A stretch of DNA of 19,321 nt from Firmicutes bacterium UBA7523 (GCA_002479415.1 DLMZ01000055.1:22378-41698), one strand, 5' to 3'. Positions 1 to 7,704 are shown, counted from the stretch's first letter. The notes: generated by a model from the letters alone, not told the origin. Made by a program: numbers and translations.

Positions 1-89
1 TCTTTATAGTGATTGAAGGGTAAAAAAGTATAAAACCTGGATTTCTTCAGATAATAAAGACAGGATTTGAAAGTGAGGTGAGGGCGAAC

Positions 90-341
90 GTGCCAAAAAC
101 TGTTTATGTAGGGAATATCCCTTGGTCTGCCAGCGAAGATGATTTGAGAGCATTTTTTAGCGAGCATGGTGAAGTTATCAGTGCTAGAATTATCACCGAG
201 CGGGCGACCGGACGCTCCAAGGGGTATGGTTTTGTAGAAGTGGCCGATGATGATGCTGAAAGAATTGTAGAGCTAAACGGCTCTGAGTTGGAAGGGCGTA
301 AGCTAGTTGTTAACGAAGCCAAGCCTCGTGCCGACGAATAA
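90..341 (+). CDS. Small RRM-domain RNA-binding protein
   Basis: This encodes a protein of 83 residues that is essentially one RNA recognition motif. RNP2 (VYVGNI) lies at residues 5-10 and RNP1 (KGYGFVEV) at 44-51, with the beta-alpha-beta-beta-alpha-beta spacing of the family and a short acidic tail. Single-RRM proteins of this size bind single-stranded RNA. In cyanobacteria and some anaerobic Bacillota they are cold-responsive or RNA-chaperone-like, but no target can be read here. I chose the GTG at 90 because GAGGTGAGGG lies just upstream at 75-84; a GTG at 78 is in frame but overlaps that site. The gene is followed by its own terminator (414-439), so it is probably monocistronic or the last gene of an upstream unit. 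The family call is firm; the cellular role is unknown. Confidence 0.9.
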   Translation: MPKTVYVGNIPWSASEDDLRAFFSEHGEVISARIITERATGRSKGYGFVEVADDDAERIVELNGSELEGRKLVVNEAKPRADE

Positions 342-413
342 AACGTGTGGCTTATGTTTGTTTAGTAAACTACGCTTCTTATTTTTTATTTATCGTGCAG
401 AAAGTTTCCGCTT

Positions 414-439
414 AAAGGCAACACTATGTTGCCTTTTTT
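414..439 (+). terminator. Intrinsic terminator after the RRM gene
   Basis: A perfect 10-bp stem (AAAGGCAACA at 414-423 and TGTTGCCTTT at 427-436) with a 3-nt loop runs into six T residues (434-439). It ends transcription of the RRM gene. The ATG at 426 that would extend the next gene lies in this loop, which argues against that start. Confidence 0.88.
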
Positions 440-509
440 GAGTTATTTCTTTAAAGCAGGAAAAGCAAACAAGCTTGTCGAAAGAAAGTCTAAAGGTGGT
501 TATCTATTT

Positions 510-1070
510 GTGGAGTTAATTAGGAAGCGACTTGCCAAGGAATTGACATCGCAGCTTTATACCCATTGCGACGGTGTGGCAGAAACTGCCGCACGGCTTG
601 CTGTACAGCTAGGCTGCGATACGGAAAAGGCCACTTTAGCCGGGTTGTTACATGATTGTGCCCGTGAATGGTCGCCTGAAAAGCTTCTGCGGTACGCCGC
701 AGAGAACGACATTGAAGTTGATATTTTATTAGAAAGTAATCCCATGCTTCTGCATGGTCCTGTAGGGGCTCATCTTGCCCAAAGCATGGGTGTCTCTGAT
801 GATGATATTTTATCAGCTGTTCGTTGCCATACGCTAGGATGCCCCGGCATGTCTCTATTAGCTCAAATTATTTATGTTGCTGACAAAATAGAGCCGGGAC
901 GCTTCTATCCAGGCATTAAAGACCTGCGTAATGCTGTTGCACGTAATTTTAATGAAGGATTAATACAGTGTGCATCCAAGTCCATTTTTTATGTTGTTCA
1001 AAATAAGCAAGCAATTCATCCGCTAACGATCACTTTTTATAACTGGCTTGTGAGAAAGACAGGAGAGTGA
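510..1070 (+). CDS. yqeK: YqeK, HD-domain Ap4A hydrolase (symmetrical)
   Basis: This is an HD-superfamily phosphohydrolase of 186 residues that matches the YqeK family, which splits diadenosine tetraphosphate symmetrically into two ADP and limits this alarmone in the cytoplasm. Metal-site residues are visible: H19, the HD pair H48-D49 in GLLHDCARE, H82 in LLHGPVGA, H107 and D125 in YVADKIEPGR. The frame stays open back to an ATG at 426, but that codon lies in the loop of a terminator. The GTG at 510 has AAAGGTGG ten bases upstream and gives the usual family length. The next gene starts 5 nt after the stop, and rsfS follows it, as in many Bacillota. The usual upstream partner nadD is absent; an RRM gene occupies that position. 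Confidence 0.9.
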   Translation: MELIRKRLAKELTSQLYTHCDGVAETAARLAVQLGCDTEKATLAGLLHDCAREWSPEKLLRYAAENDIEVDILLESNPMLLHGPVGAHLAQSMGVSDDDILSAVRCHTLGCPGMSLLAQIIYVADKIEPGRFYPGIKDLRNAVARNFNEGLIQCASKSIFYVVQNKQAIHPLTITFYNWLVRKTGE

Positions 1071-1075
1071 GGAAT

Positions 1076-2224
1076 GTGGCTCAGGGACAGTTTTATACAG
1101 TAAAAACGAAGCGCCGTAAAATAAAAAAGGGCAGGCTTATGTTTCTGCTTATTCTCTGTTTATTTTTTGTAACCGTCTTGGCTAGTGTACGATTTATCAA
1201 TGCGTTGAACAGCTTCCAGGACACTTCACCATGGACTGCTTCGCTTCCTAATCCTAAGGATAGTGTAAGGGAACATGCGGTTCTATATACGATATCCGAC
1301 TATGAGGCCGATGGGCTCATAGCCGAACTGGCACTGGCCGCATATCATCCGGGGAAAAAGGATGTAAAAATCATTCATATCCCTACTGACACTTTAGTTG
1401 CTGTGGAAGGCCAAGAATCTGTTCACATTAATCAGGTATATAGTATAGGTGGTTCAGAACTTACGCTGCAAACAGTATCTTCTCTGCTAAATGTCCCTAT
1501 TCACTACTTCATAGAAATTAATGAGGATTTCTTGCCGGCCGCCATTGACCGGGTGAACGGCATTTCACTCCCTTCAGATATAAATCTAGAAAATGGCAGT
1601 GAGCTGCTTAATCTGCTTCACGAAGAAGGTTTAACACCATCACAGAGTCTGGAACGCCGCCGTAATGTGCTTGCAGCGGTGGCATCAAGGGTAGTGCAAG
1701 GTAACCCGCTGCAAAAGCTGAAATATTTAAACTCATTGTCCTCCCTAGTTTCAACCAACCTCCCTTGGAGGAAGCTCCTTTCAACCATGGAAGCATTAAA
1801 GAATACTGAGTTTGGGGATGCTGCCAGCATAGTGTCTTTGCCGGGAACAGAGGAGATTAAGGCTAATGGGCGCAGCTGGGTTGTTGATGCCGGGCAGATT
1901 CCATTGCTTGCAGCTTGGCTTGATGATGAAAAAGCCTCTTTACCGCGCACTCAAGTAACGGTAGAGGTATTAAACGGGTGCGGAATCAAAGGAATTGCTA
2001 TGGAAGTAGCAGACATGCTTACTTTAAAAGGCTTTAAGGTCGTAAAAATAGGCAACGCCGACAGCTATGATTACGAAGTGTCCCAGGTTATTAGCAGGGT
2101 AGATAACGTAGATGGGGCAAAAGAAATAGCAGTATTAATACCCGGAGCACAATTATTAAAAGATGAGCTGGAGTCAGAAGCGTTTGTTACCGTTATTATC
2201 GGAAAAAACTATAGAATAGAATAA
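1076..2224 (+). CDS. Divergent LCP-family envelope protein with LytR_C domain
   Basis: A membrane-anchored protein of about 382 residues. A basic N-terminus (KTKRRKIKKGR) precedes one membrane helix (about 21-43), so the bulk should lie outside the cell. Residues about 65-225 resemble the LytR-CpsA-Psr domain, which attaches secondary polymers to peptidoglycan. Residues about 286-380 form a LytR_C domain (VEVLNGCGIKGIA..). The LCP core is divergent: the usual IPRDT reads IPTDT (102-106) and the usual R-x-D segment reads EAD, so two arginines that bind the polyprenyl pyrophosphate seem to be missing. HINQVYSIGG corresponds to the family's HAYxxGG region. Transferase activity is therefore doubtful. 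I prefer the GTG at 1076 (AGGAGA nine bases upstream); GTG 1067 is the alternative. It is co-transcribed between yqeK and rsfS. Confidence 0.8.
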   Translation: MAQGQFYTVKTKRRKIKKGRLMFLLILCLFFVTVLASVRFINALNSFQDTSPWTASLPNPKDSVREHAVLYTISDYEADGLIAELALAAYHPGKKDVKIIHIPTDTLVAVEGQESVHINQVYSIGGSELTLQTVSSLLNVPIHYFIEINEDFLPAAIDRVNGISLPSDINLENGSELLNLLHEEGLTPSQSLERRRNVLAAVASRVVQGNPLQKLKYLNSLSSLVSTNLPWRKLLSTMEALKNTEFGDAASIVSLPGTEEIKANGRSWVVDAGQIPLLAAWLDDEKASLPRTQVTVEVLNGCGIKGIAMEVADMLTLKGFKVVKIGNADSYDYEVSQVISRVDNVDGAKEIAVLIPGAQLLKDELESEAFVTVIIGKNYRIE

Positions 2225-2238
2225 AAGGAGGGTTCCGG

Positions 2239-2598
2239 TTGCCCCAAGAAATTGAAAACTTAGCTATATTGGTGCAGGATCTTGCCGCTGATAAAAAAGC
2301 ACTTGATGTTTTGGCTTTGGAAGTAGGCAAGGTTTCAACGGTGGCTGATTACTTTATTATTGCTACCGGCGCCAACAAATCTCAGGTCCATGCTATCGCA
2401 GACCACATCCTATTAAATCTAAAAGAAGAAGGGCACTATGCTTTACATAAAGAGGGTTATAGCGAAGGGCTATGGGTTTTGCTTGATTACGGTTCCGTTG
2501 TAGTTCATATTTTTCAGCCTGAAGAAAGGGACTTCTATAACCTGGAGCGCATCTGGAATCACGCTCCCCGAACGACCAGCATTTCCCGTCCCGATTAG
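2239..2598 (+). CDS. rsfS: Ribosome silencing factor RsfS
   Basis: This encodes 119 residues of the RsfS/YbeB/Iojap family. These proteins bind ribosomal protein L14 (uL14) on the large subunit and block subunit joining when nutrients are scarce. Family signatures are KVSTVADYFIIATGANKSQVHAIADH in the first half and GYSEGLWVLLDYGSVVVHIFQPEERDFYNLERIW in the second, which includes the conserved W-x-x-x-D-x-G-x-x-x-x-H-x-F region. The start is TTG at 2239 with AAAGGAGGG 7 nt upstream. It lies 14 nt behind the LCP gene and completes the yqeK-LCP-rsfS unit. Its length is normal for the family. The identification is secure. Confidence 0.95.
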   Translation: MPQEIENLAILVQDLAADKKALDVLALEVGKVSTVADYFIIATGANKSQVHAIADHILLNLKEEGHYALHKEGYSEGLWVLLDYGSVVVHIFQPEERDFYNLERIWNHAPRTTSISRPD

Positions 2599-2600
2599 TG

Positions 2601-2629
2601 TTGACAATGCTTATGGTAATAGTTATAAT
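2601..2629 (+). promoter_or_regulatory. Consensus sigma-A promoter for the tRNA
   Basis: TTGACA at 2601-2606 and TATAAT at 2624-2629 are both perfect hexamers separated by 17 bp. The predicted start is about 20 nt upstream of the tRNA. It begins directly after the rsfS stop codon. Confidence 0.88.
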
Positions 2630-2656
2630 ATACAATGTCACCAAAAAAACGTACAC

Positions 2657-2732
<76 letters not shown>

Positions 2733-2740
2733 AATATTCT

Positions 2741-2785
2741 ACCATCTATTGAGAAAAGTATTTTATCAATAGATGGTTTTATTTT
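2741..2785 (+). terminator. Intrinsic terminator after tRNA-Ala
   Basis: A perfect 12-bp stem (ACCATCTATTGA at 2741-2752 and TCAATAGATGGT at 2766-2777) has a 13-nt loop and is followed by TTTTATTTT. It ends the tRNA transcript. Confidence 0.88.
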
Positions 2786-2804
2786 CCTTAAAAAGTTTAG
2801 TAAT

Positions 2805-2840
2805 AAAGCCGTTCCTGCAATTCTTGTGGGGCGGCTTTTG
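2805..2840 (+). terminator. Possible second terminator-like hairpin
   Basis: AAAGCCG at 2805-2811 can pair with CGGCTTT at 2832-2838, with an extra CC/GG pairing inside and TTTTG at the 3' side. The loop is large and the T-run short, so it could be a back-up terminator for the tRNA unit or a chance hairpin. The rest of 2599-3028 holds the tRNA, its signals and a promoter; no gene is seen there. Confidence 0.4.
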
Positions 2841-2930
2841 TTATTTGAAACAAATATTTCCTGGTGATAAAGGAATTTCAGGTCTATTTTTTGTGTTGAT
2901 CCGCCAGGTCGGCTATACGGCTCTATTATG

Positions 2931-2959
2931 TTGATAAATTATGGTTCATTAGGTATTAT
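2931..2959 (+). promoter_or_regulatory. Probable sigma-A promoter for the TspO-like gene
   Basis: TTGATA at 2931-2936 and TATTAT at 2954-2959 are 17 bp apart. This would give a leader of about 60 nt before the ATG at 3029. Confidence 0.6.
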
Positions 2960-3028
2960 AAAGCAAGATGATAAAATATGCCAAGAAGTGCGAGACTGAA
3001 ATATATTATATTGTTCGAGGAGGATGAT

Positions 3029-3817
3029 ATGAGTATGACGAAAAAGACAGTATTGCAAGTAATGAACCTGCTGGGATTTTTTTCAATGGTTTCCGTTAAT
3101 TTTGTTGCCAATGCTTTACCTTTGAACAACATATCAACAGGAGAGGTGTCTAACTTATACCCAAACCTTTTTACCCCGGCGGGCTTCACCTTTTCTATAT
3201 GGGGCCTGATATATATTATGTTATTAGCCTTTTGTGTGTATCAGGCCCGGGATCTTTTCACTACACGCAAGAAAGACTCCCCGTTTTTGAATAAAATCGG
3301 CTTTTTGTTCTTTGTTTCCAGCTTATTGAATGCAGGCTGGGTCTTTGCCTGGCATTACCTACAAGTTACCCTTTCCATGTTTATTATGATAGCCCTTTTA
3401 TTGGTGTTGATAAGAATATATTTAAATCTTGATGTTGGTAGAGCAGAGGGTTCTTCCGTGGAGTCCTTTTTGGTATACTTGCCTTTAAGTATATACCTGG
3501 GATGGATTAACATCGCCACCATTGCGAATGTATCTGTTTTACTGGTCCACCTTGGATGGAATGGTTTCGGCTTTAGCGAGGTATTTTGGACTATTGTGGT
3601 AATAGTAGCGGCTACACTGATTACCCTTGCTTTTTTGAAGCTGCGTCAGGATCTGGCAGTGAGCCTTGTATCCATATGGGCTCTGGTAGGTATATTGGTT
3701 AAAAGACTGGACGCCGAACCGATAGCCATGCCAGTGGTTATAAGTGCTATAGCAGCTATTTTACTCATAGTAATTTCTGCTGCTTGTCGTATTTTTCGGC
3801 CTATTAAAGCTGATTGA
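3029..3817 (+). CDS. TspO/MBR-related integral membrane protein
   Basis: A hydrophobic protein of about 262 residues with seven or eight likely membrane helices. The segment LFTPAGFTFSIWGLIYI (48-64) and the later NAGWVFAWHY resemble the tryptophan-rich TspO/MBR (peripheral benzodiazepine receptor-like) family. Known TspO proteins are about 160 residues with five helices, so this is the longer relative found in various bacteria, and ligand or function cannot be inferred. I chose the ATG at 3029 because GAGGAGG lies 5 nt upstream (3017-3023); an upstream in-frame ATG at 2978 has no ribosome binding site. A promoter lies at 2931-2959. A LysE-type exporter follows after 39 nt and may be co-transcribed. 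Membrane location is certain, the family call is fairly good, and the role is unknown. Confidence 0.75.
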   Translation: MSMTKKTVLQVMNLLGFFSMVSVNFVANALPLNNISTGEVSNLYPNLFTPAGFTFSIWGLIYIMLLAFCVYQARDLFTTRKKDSPFLNKIGFLFFVSSLLNAGWVFAWHYLQVTLSMFIMIALLLVLIRIYLNLDVGRAEGSSVESFLVYLPLSIYLGWINIATIANVSVLLVHLGWNGFGFSEVFWTIVVIVAATLITLAFLKLRQDLAVSLVSIWALVGILVKRLDAEPIAMPVVISAIAAILLIVISAACRIFRPIKAD

Positions 3818-3856
3818 TGGTAAATAGTATGCTTTTCAAAGGGGGAAGTAATCGCT

Positions 3857-4501
3857 ATGACACTGCTGGGGGTTTTTACGAGTGCATTTCTAGTAGGGTT
3901 TTCCGGGGCGATGATGCCTGGGCCTATGTTAGGTGTCACGATCCATGGCAGTCTAAAAAAAGGATATATAGCAGGGCCCCAGGTTGTCTTAGGGCATGGT
4001 ATTTTAGAACTTATTTTATTGTTTGCCATGACGCTTGGGTTGAAAGATTTCTTTGCTAATGCGACAGTTGCTGGGTATATTGGTGTCATAGGTGGGCTTT
4101 ACCTTGTATGGATGGGTTATGGAATGATAAAGTCTAGTATTCAAAGAACAATCTCTTTAGAAAATCATGATGTAGGTAGGTTTGAGGGAAAAAGTTTAAT
4201 TCTTGCAGGGGGAGTTGTTAGTGCGACTAATCCCTATTTTATTCTATGGTGGGCAACAACTGGGATTGAACTAGTACGTCAGTCTTATAATCTAGGGTTG
4301 GTAGGAATTTTGTTGTTTTTTATTGGTCATATCTTTGCGGATTTTGCATGGTACTCTGCCATTTCTACTGCCTTTTCAAGAGGTAAAAATCTGATGAGCG
4401 ATGCGATTTATCGTCGGCTCATCTTATTATTAGGGCTGTTTATTATTGGGTTTTCAACCTACTTTATCAGGAATGGGTGGATTGTACTAATCAGAAGATA
4501 A
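3857..4501 (+). CDS. LysE/RhtB-family amino-acid or metabolite exporter
   Basis: A polytopic membrane protein of 214 residues with about six hydrophobic segments. The N-terminal GFSGAMMPGPMLGVTIHGSLKKGYIAGPQVVLGHGILEL region is the typical LysE/RhtB signature (PGP followed by G-x-x-x-G and GH). The later VSATNPYFILWWATTG and the C-terminal membrane segments fit the family. Members export amino acids or related small molecules driven by the proton gradient; the substrate cannot be predicted here. The ATG at 3857 is preceded by GGGGGAAG. It stands 39 nt behind the TspO-like gene and upstream of an independent promoter for glutamate dehydrogenase. Its reading frame looks more A+T-rich than the hydrogenase genes, possibly a sign of separate origin, but I did not measure this. 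Confidence 0.87.
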   Translation: MTLLGVFTSAFLVGFSGAMMPGPMLGVTIHGSLKKGYIAGPQVVLGHGILELILLFAMTLGLKDFFANATVAGYIGVIGGLYLVWMGYGMIKSSIQRTISLENHDVGRFEGKSLILAGGVVSATNPYFILWWATTGIELVRQSYNLGLVGILLFFIGHIFADFAWYSAISTAFSRGKNLMSDAIYRRLILLLGLFIIGFSTYFIRNGWIVLIRR

Positions 4502-4549
4502 ATTTAGTTTCGCATTATGAAATTATGTTCCATTATAGCTGTATTTTCA

Positions 4550-4579
4550 TTGACAGCATTTCTGCATAGTTGATATAAT
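4550..4579 (+). promoter_or_regulatory. Sigma-A promoter for glutamate dehydrogenase
   Basis: TTGACA at 4550-4555 and TATAAT at 4574-4579 are both perfect hexamers with an 18-bp spacer, about 50 bp upstream of the start codon. Confidence 0.85.
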
Positions 4580-4629
4580 CAAAAACTAGAGGAAGTTTCC
4601 TATAAATCTACTTAAAAGGAGTGTCAACG

Positions 4630-5877
4630 GTGACAGAATTGTTAAATCCTTTTCAAATTGCACAGCAGCAGATACATGAAGCAGGTAAATACATTGACCT
4701 GGATCCTGCTATTGAAGCAATTATTAAAGAACCAAAACGTGTACTTATTGTTACTTTTCCGGTAAAAATGGATGATGGAAGCACGAAAGTATTTACAGGT
4801 ATTCGCTCCCAGCATAACGATGCAGTTGGGCCTTGCAAAGGGGGCATCCGCTTTCATCCTGATGTAACTATTGATGAAGTTAAAGCGTTGTCTATGTGGA
4901 TGACATTTAAATGCGGCGTAGTCGGATTGCCGTACGGAGGCGGCAAAGGCGGCGTTATCTGTGACCCCAGGGAAATGTCCCAGGTTGAAATGGAACGTGT
5001 CAGCAGAGGTTTCATTGAAGCAATTTCCGCTATAGTAGGTCCGGATAAAGATATTCCTGCTCCTGATGTATATACAAATGCACAGGTTATGGCTTGGATG
5101 ATGGATACCTTCAGCAGAATTAAGGGCAGTAACCAGTTTGGAGTTATTACAGGCAAGCCGCTTATTGTCGGTGGTTCATTGGGCCGTAACGAAGCAACAG
5201 CGCAAGGCTGTATTTATACTATTACAAAAGCAGCAGAAAAAATCGGGCTGGATTTAAAAGGTGCAACCGTGGCAGTACAGGGATACGGCAATGCCGGTTA
5301 TATTGCAGCCCGCCTGTTGGCAGAGCTCGGCTGTAAAATTGTGGCTGTCAGTGACTCACGTGGAGCGGTATATAGTGAGGATGGAGTTAATCCGTGTCAT
5401 ATGCTGGAGCACAAACAAAATACAGGGTCATGTGTGGATTTTAACACATGCAGCTTAATCACAGGTGAAGAGTTGTTGGAATTGCCGGTGGATATTTTAG
5501 TTCCGGCTGCTCTAGAAAACCAGATTACCGCTAAAAATGCTGAAAATATTAAAGCAAAGATTGTGGCGGAAGCAGCCAATGGCCCTACAACCCCTGAAGC
5601 CGATAAAATTCTCTTTAAAAACGGCATTATGGTTATTCCCGATATTTTGGCAAATGCCGGCGGTGTTACTGTATCCTATTTTGAATGGGTGCAAAACCTA
5701 ATGAACTATTACTGGACAAAAGAAGAAGTAAATTCAAAGCTGAAAGCGCTGATGTTTGACGCATTCGATAAAACCTATATAACCAGTAAACAATATAATG
5801 TGGACATGCGTACCGCCGCATATATCAATTCAATCAGCAGAGTTGCTGAAGCTATTAAAGTCAGAGGTCATGTTTAA
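4630..5877 (+). CDS. Glutamate dehydrogenase (Glu/Leu/Phe/Val dehydrogenase family)
   Basis: A cytoplasmic dehydrogenase of 415 residues that interconverts glutamate and 2-oxoglutarate plus ammonium using NAD(P). Active-site landmarks are in order: GPCKGGIRFHPDV (K70), TFKCGVVGLPYGGGKGGV (K94 and catalytic K106), and DIPAPDVYTN (D146). Next come the Rossmann motif VAVQGYGNAG, AALENQIT, AEAANGPTTPEAD and PDILANAGGVTVSYFEW. The length matches hexameric bacterial enzymes. The GTG at 4630 lies 8 nt after AAAAGGAG; a GTG at 4621 overlaps that site and is less likely. It is a single-gene unit with a consensus promoter and a strong terminator (5909-5948). Coenzyme preference was not resolved. Related leucine or valine dehydrogenases are shorter, so glutamate is the best substrate call. 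Confidence 0.92.
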   Translation: MTELLNPFQIAQQQIHEAGKYIDLDPAIEAIIKEPKRVLIVTFPVKMDDGSTKVFTGIRSQHNDAVGPCKGGIRFHPDVTIDEVKALSMWMTFKCGVVGLPYGGGKGGVICDPREMSQVEMERVSRGFIEAISAIVGPDKDIPAPDVYTNAQVMAWMMDTFSRIKGSNQFGVITGKPLIVGGSLGRNEATAQGCIYTITKAAEKIGLDLKGATVAVQGYGNAGYIAARLLAELGCKIVAVSDSRGAVYSEDGVNPCHMLEHKQNTGSCVDFNTCSLITGEELLELPVDILVPAALENQITAKNAENIKAKIVAEAANGPTTPEADKILFKNGIMVIPDILANAGGVTVSYFEWVQNLMNYYWTKEEVNSKLKALMFDAFDKTYITSKQYNVDMRTAAYINSISRVAEAIKVRGHV

Positions 5878-5908
5878 GATTAGAAAGCCTTTCAACATAT
5901 CCAACAGA

Positions 5909-5948
5909 AAGACGTTGCCATTTACATTCAGATGGAACGTCTTTTTTT
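5909..5948 (+). terminator. Intrinsic terminator of the glutamate dehydrogenase gene
   Basis: AAGACGTT plus CCAT on the left (one unpaired G) pairs with ATGG plus AACGTCTT on the right, with a loop of about 10 nt, followed by seven T residues at 5942-5948. It lies between convergent genes; the minus-strand side lacks a T-run, so it mainly serves the plus strand. Confidence 0.88.
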
Positions 5949-5983
5949 ATGTGCGCCGTGAAGGTTTAGAGAAAGCTGATGTT

Positions 5984-6445
5984 TTAGTCAGTTAGGATTA
6001 GCCTTGACATAGCCTGAATAGCATCACGGCGTGTCACTATTCCTATAAGTTTATTGCCTCTGACAACCGGAATACGGTTAATGCCCAACTCAACCATGAG
6101 GCGTGTTATTTCGGCCAAGCTTGTGTTCTCGGTGGCTGTAATCACCTTTTTAGTCATAAAGCCGGTTACAGGCATTTCTAGCGCTTGTTTAATGTCTGTA
6201 TCAAAATCCTCGGGATTTGCGTTGTTGAGTAAGGTTTCCAGCAGTTGCATATAGTCCGGCATATGTATTCTTCGCCTTAAGCGAATGACATCCGATTCGC
6301 TCACAATTCCTTTAAGCTGTCCGTTTCCGTTTATAACGGGGATGCCGCTAATACTTTTTTCAAGCATTAGTTTAATAACTTCCCTCAGTGTCGCTTTCTC
6401 TGTTACCGTTACCAGTTCGGTTGTCATCATTTGCTTTGCCTTCAC
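5984..6445 (-). CDS. Tandem CBS-domain protein
   Basis: About 153 residues made of two CBS domains: roughly residues 6-55 (MTTELVTVTEKATLREV..SGIPVINGNGQLKGIVSESD) and 80-150 (MTKKVITATENTSLAE..INRIPVVRGNKLIGIVTRRD). CBS pairs bind adenine nucleotides or similar ligands and often gate transporters or enzymes. Its promoter-proximal neighbour is the antiporter gene, whose 3' end it overlaps by 74 nt, so it may regulate that transporter in the same operon. On the minus strand AAGGAGG (6463-6457) precedes the GTG at 6445 with an 11-nt gap. The longer ATG start at 6466 has no site upstream, so I prefer the GTG. Both genes would be controlled by the riboswitch at the head of the unit. Confidence 0.85.
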   Translation of the reverse strand: MKAKQMMTTELVTVTEKATLREVIKLMLEKSISGIPVINGNGQLKGIVSESDVIRLRRRIHMPDYMQLLETLLNNANPEDFDTDIKQALEMPVTGFMTKKVITATENTSLAEITRLMVELGINRIPVVRGNKLIGIVTRRDAIQAMSRLILTD

Positions 6446-7646
6446 TCTTCCATTCGCCTCCTTCATGAGCTTTGCAGTGGTTTAACAAACGGGGTGCCAG
6501 CGTTTTAATAGCAATGGCTCCTGCCGGAGCCGTTATAATAATTGAAAGTACGGCAATGGCCAGCATTAATTCCCCGCCAGGTATTCCCAGAGCCAGAGGT
6601 ATCCCTCCGATTGCCGCCTGAACTGTAGCTTTCGGTATATAGGCGACGGCACAGAATTTTTGTTCCTCCCATGTTAACCCTGATTTCCAGGTGGCAAGAA
6701 ATACGCCTAGCGAACGGGCAATAAGTCCTACGGCAATAATGATAATCCCAGTAAACCCTGCTTGAAGTGCGACTTGTATATTTACCGCCGCTCCGATTAG
6801 GATAAAGAGGAAAAGCTGAGCTACAAGCCAAAGGCTATTTAAGCTGTTTGCCAGCTGGGAAGCATATTCTTGGCCTTTTTCTAAAATAACGAACCCCAGT
6901 GCCATTACTGCAAGAAGGCCAGCCAGTGAAGCAGCCTGCCCGATTAAAGTTATTAATATTCCTGTGCCTGTAACTATCAGCAATTGTTCCACACGACCCA
7001 GGTCAAGCCGTTCAAACATGAGGGTAAGGAGATAGCCTGCTGCCACTCCTAAAGCTATTCCTCCGGCTATTTCCAACGGAACCAGGGCAAGGCTCATAAA
7101 GGAAGAAGCGCTAACGCCGGTGTTTCCCACCATGCCTAAAAACGCGGTGAAAACTGTAATGGCAAAGACATCGTCAATTGAAGCTCCTGCTAAAACTAAT
7201 GCTGGTACATTTTTATCCATTCCTAATCCGCGGCTTCTGAGCTCCAGCATGGAAGGAACGACGACTGCGGGGGAAACTGCAGCGATAATAAAGCCAAGCA
7301 TGCCTCCCTGCACCCAGGTGAAATTAAGCAGTAATCGTGATAAGACCATAATTGTTAAACCTTCAAAAAGTCCTGGTATCGTGCTCATTTTAACTGCAGA
7401 CACGCCGATTTTCCTTAGAACTGACATGTCAAGCCCCAGGCCGGCACGGAGCAGGATAATGATTAAAGCGAGCAGACGTATTTCTGTTGAAAGAACTATT
7501 ACGTTAGGCTCCAAAATGTTTAATACGTAAGGTCCGGTTGCTATTCCTGCGAAAATTAATCCCACCAGGCCGGGGAGTCTTAGTTTTTCGAAGATCTTTT
7601 TTGTTCCCAGGCCCAGAAAAAAGACTATTAAGAGAGTGCGCAGCAT
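6372..7646 (-). CDS. Cation/proton antiporter (Na+/H+ exchanger family)
   Basis: A protein of 424 residues with about 12 membrane helices, resembling CPA-superfamily Na+/H+ exchangers. Visible features are the N-terminal GLGTKKIFEKLRLPGLVGLIFAGIATGP, the helix-5-like AGASIDDVFAITVF with paired aspartates D158-D159 in the ion-binding position, AAVSPAVVVPSMLELRSRG, and a C-terminal GGELMLAIAVLSIIITAPAGA helix. The DD pair is typical of electrogenic members, but I do not assign an ion. The ATG at 7646 has AGGAGG 6 nt upstream. The last 30 residues are hydrophilic and overlap the CBS gene in another frame. The leader carries a probable fluoride riboswitch with terminator and a consensus promoter. 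This suggests the gene is switched on by fluoride and helps cope with it. Confidence 0.88.
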   Translation of the reverse strand: MLRTLLIVFFLGLGTKKIFEKLRLPGLVGLIFAGIATGPYVLNILEPNVIVLSTEIRLLALIIILLRAGLGLDMSVLRKIGVSAVKMSTIPGLFEGLTIMVLSRLLLNFTWVQGGMLGFIIAAVSPAVVVPSMLELRSRGLGMDKNVPALVLAGASIDDVFAITVFTAFLGMVGNTGVSASSFMSLALVPLEIAGGIALGVAAGYLLTLMFERLDLGRVEQLLIVTGTGILITLIGQAASLAGLLAVMALGFVILEKGQEYASQLANSLNSLWLVAQLFLFILIGAAVNIQVALQAGFTGIIIIAVGLIARSLGVFLATWKSGLTWEEQKFCAVAYIPKATVQAAIGGIPLALGIPGGELMLAIAVLSIIITAPAGAIAIKTLAPRLLNHCKAHEGGEWKSEGKANDDNRTGNGNRESDTEGSY

Positions 7647-7667
7647 AGGTATCCTCCTGTTGCATGC

Positions 7668-7704
7668 AAAAATAGCTCCTGCCGGAATAAATCGGGCAGG
7701 AGCT
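7668..7704 (-). terminator. Regulatory terminator (riboswitch expression platform)
   Basis: Read on the minus strand, AGCTCCTGCC (7704-7695) pairs with GGCAGGAGCT (7683-7674) in a perfect 10-bp stem, followed by ATTTTT (7673-7668). It lies about 20 nt before the antiporter start codon, so it can only act as an attenuator. Its 5' strand includes the AGCUCC that pairs with the upstream aptamer loop, giving mutually exclusive folds. Confidence 0.8.

Noticed and set aside
3814..4059. Plus-strand reading frame of 81 codons overlapping the LysE-family gene
   Set aside because: It is out of frame with a clear membrane transporter and encodes no recognisable domain.
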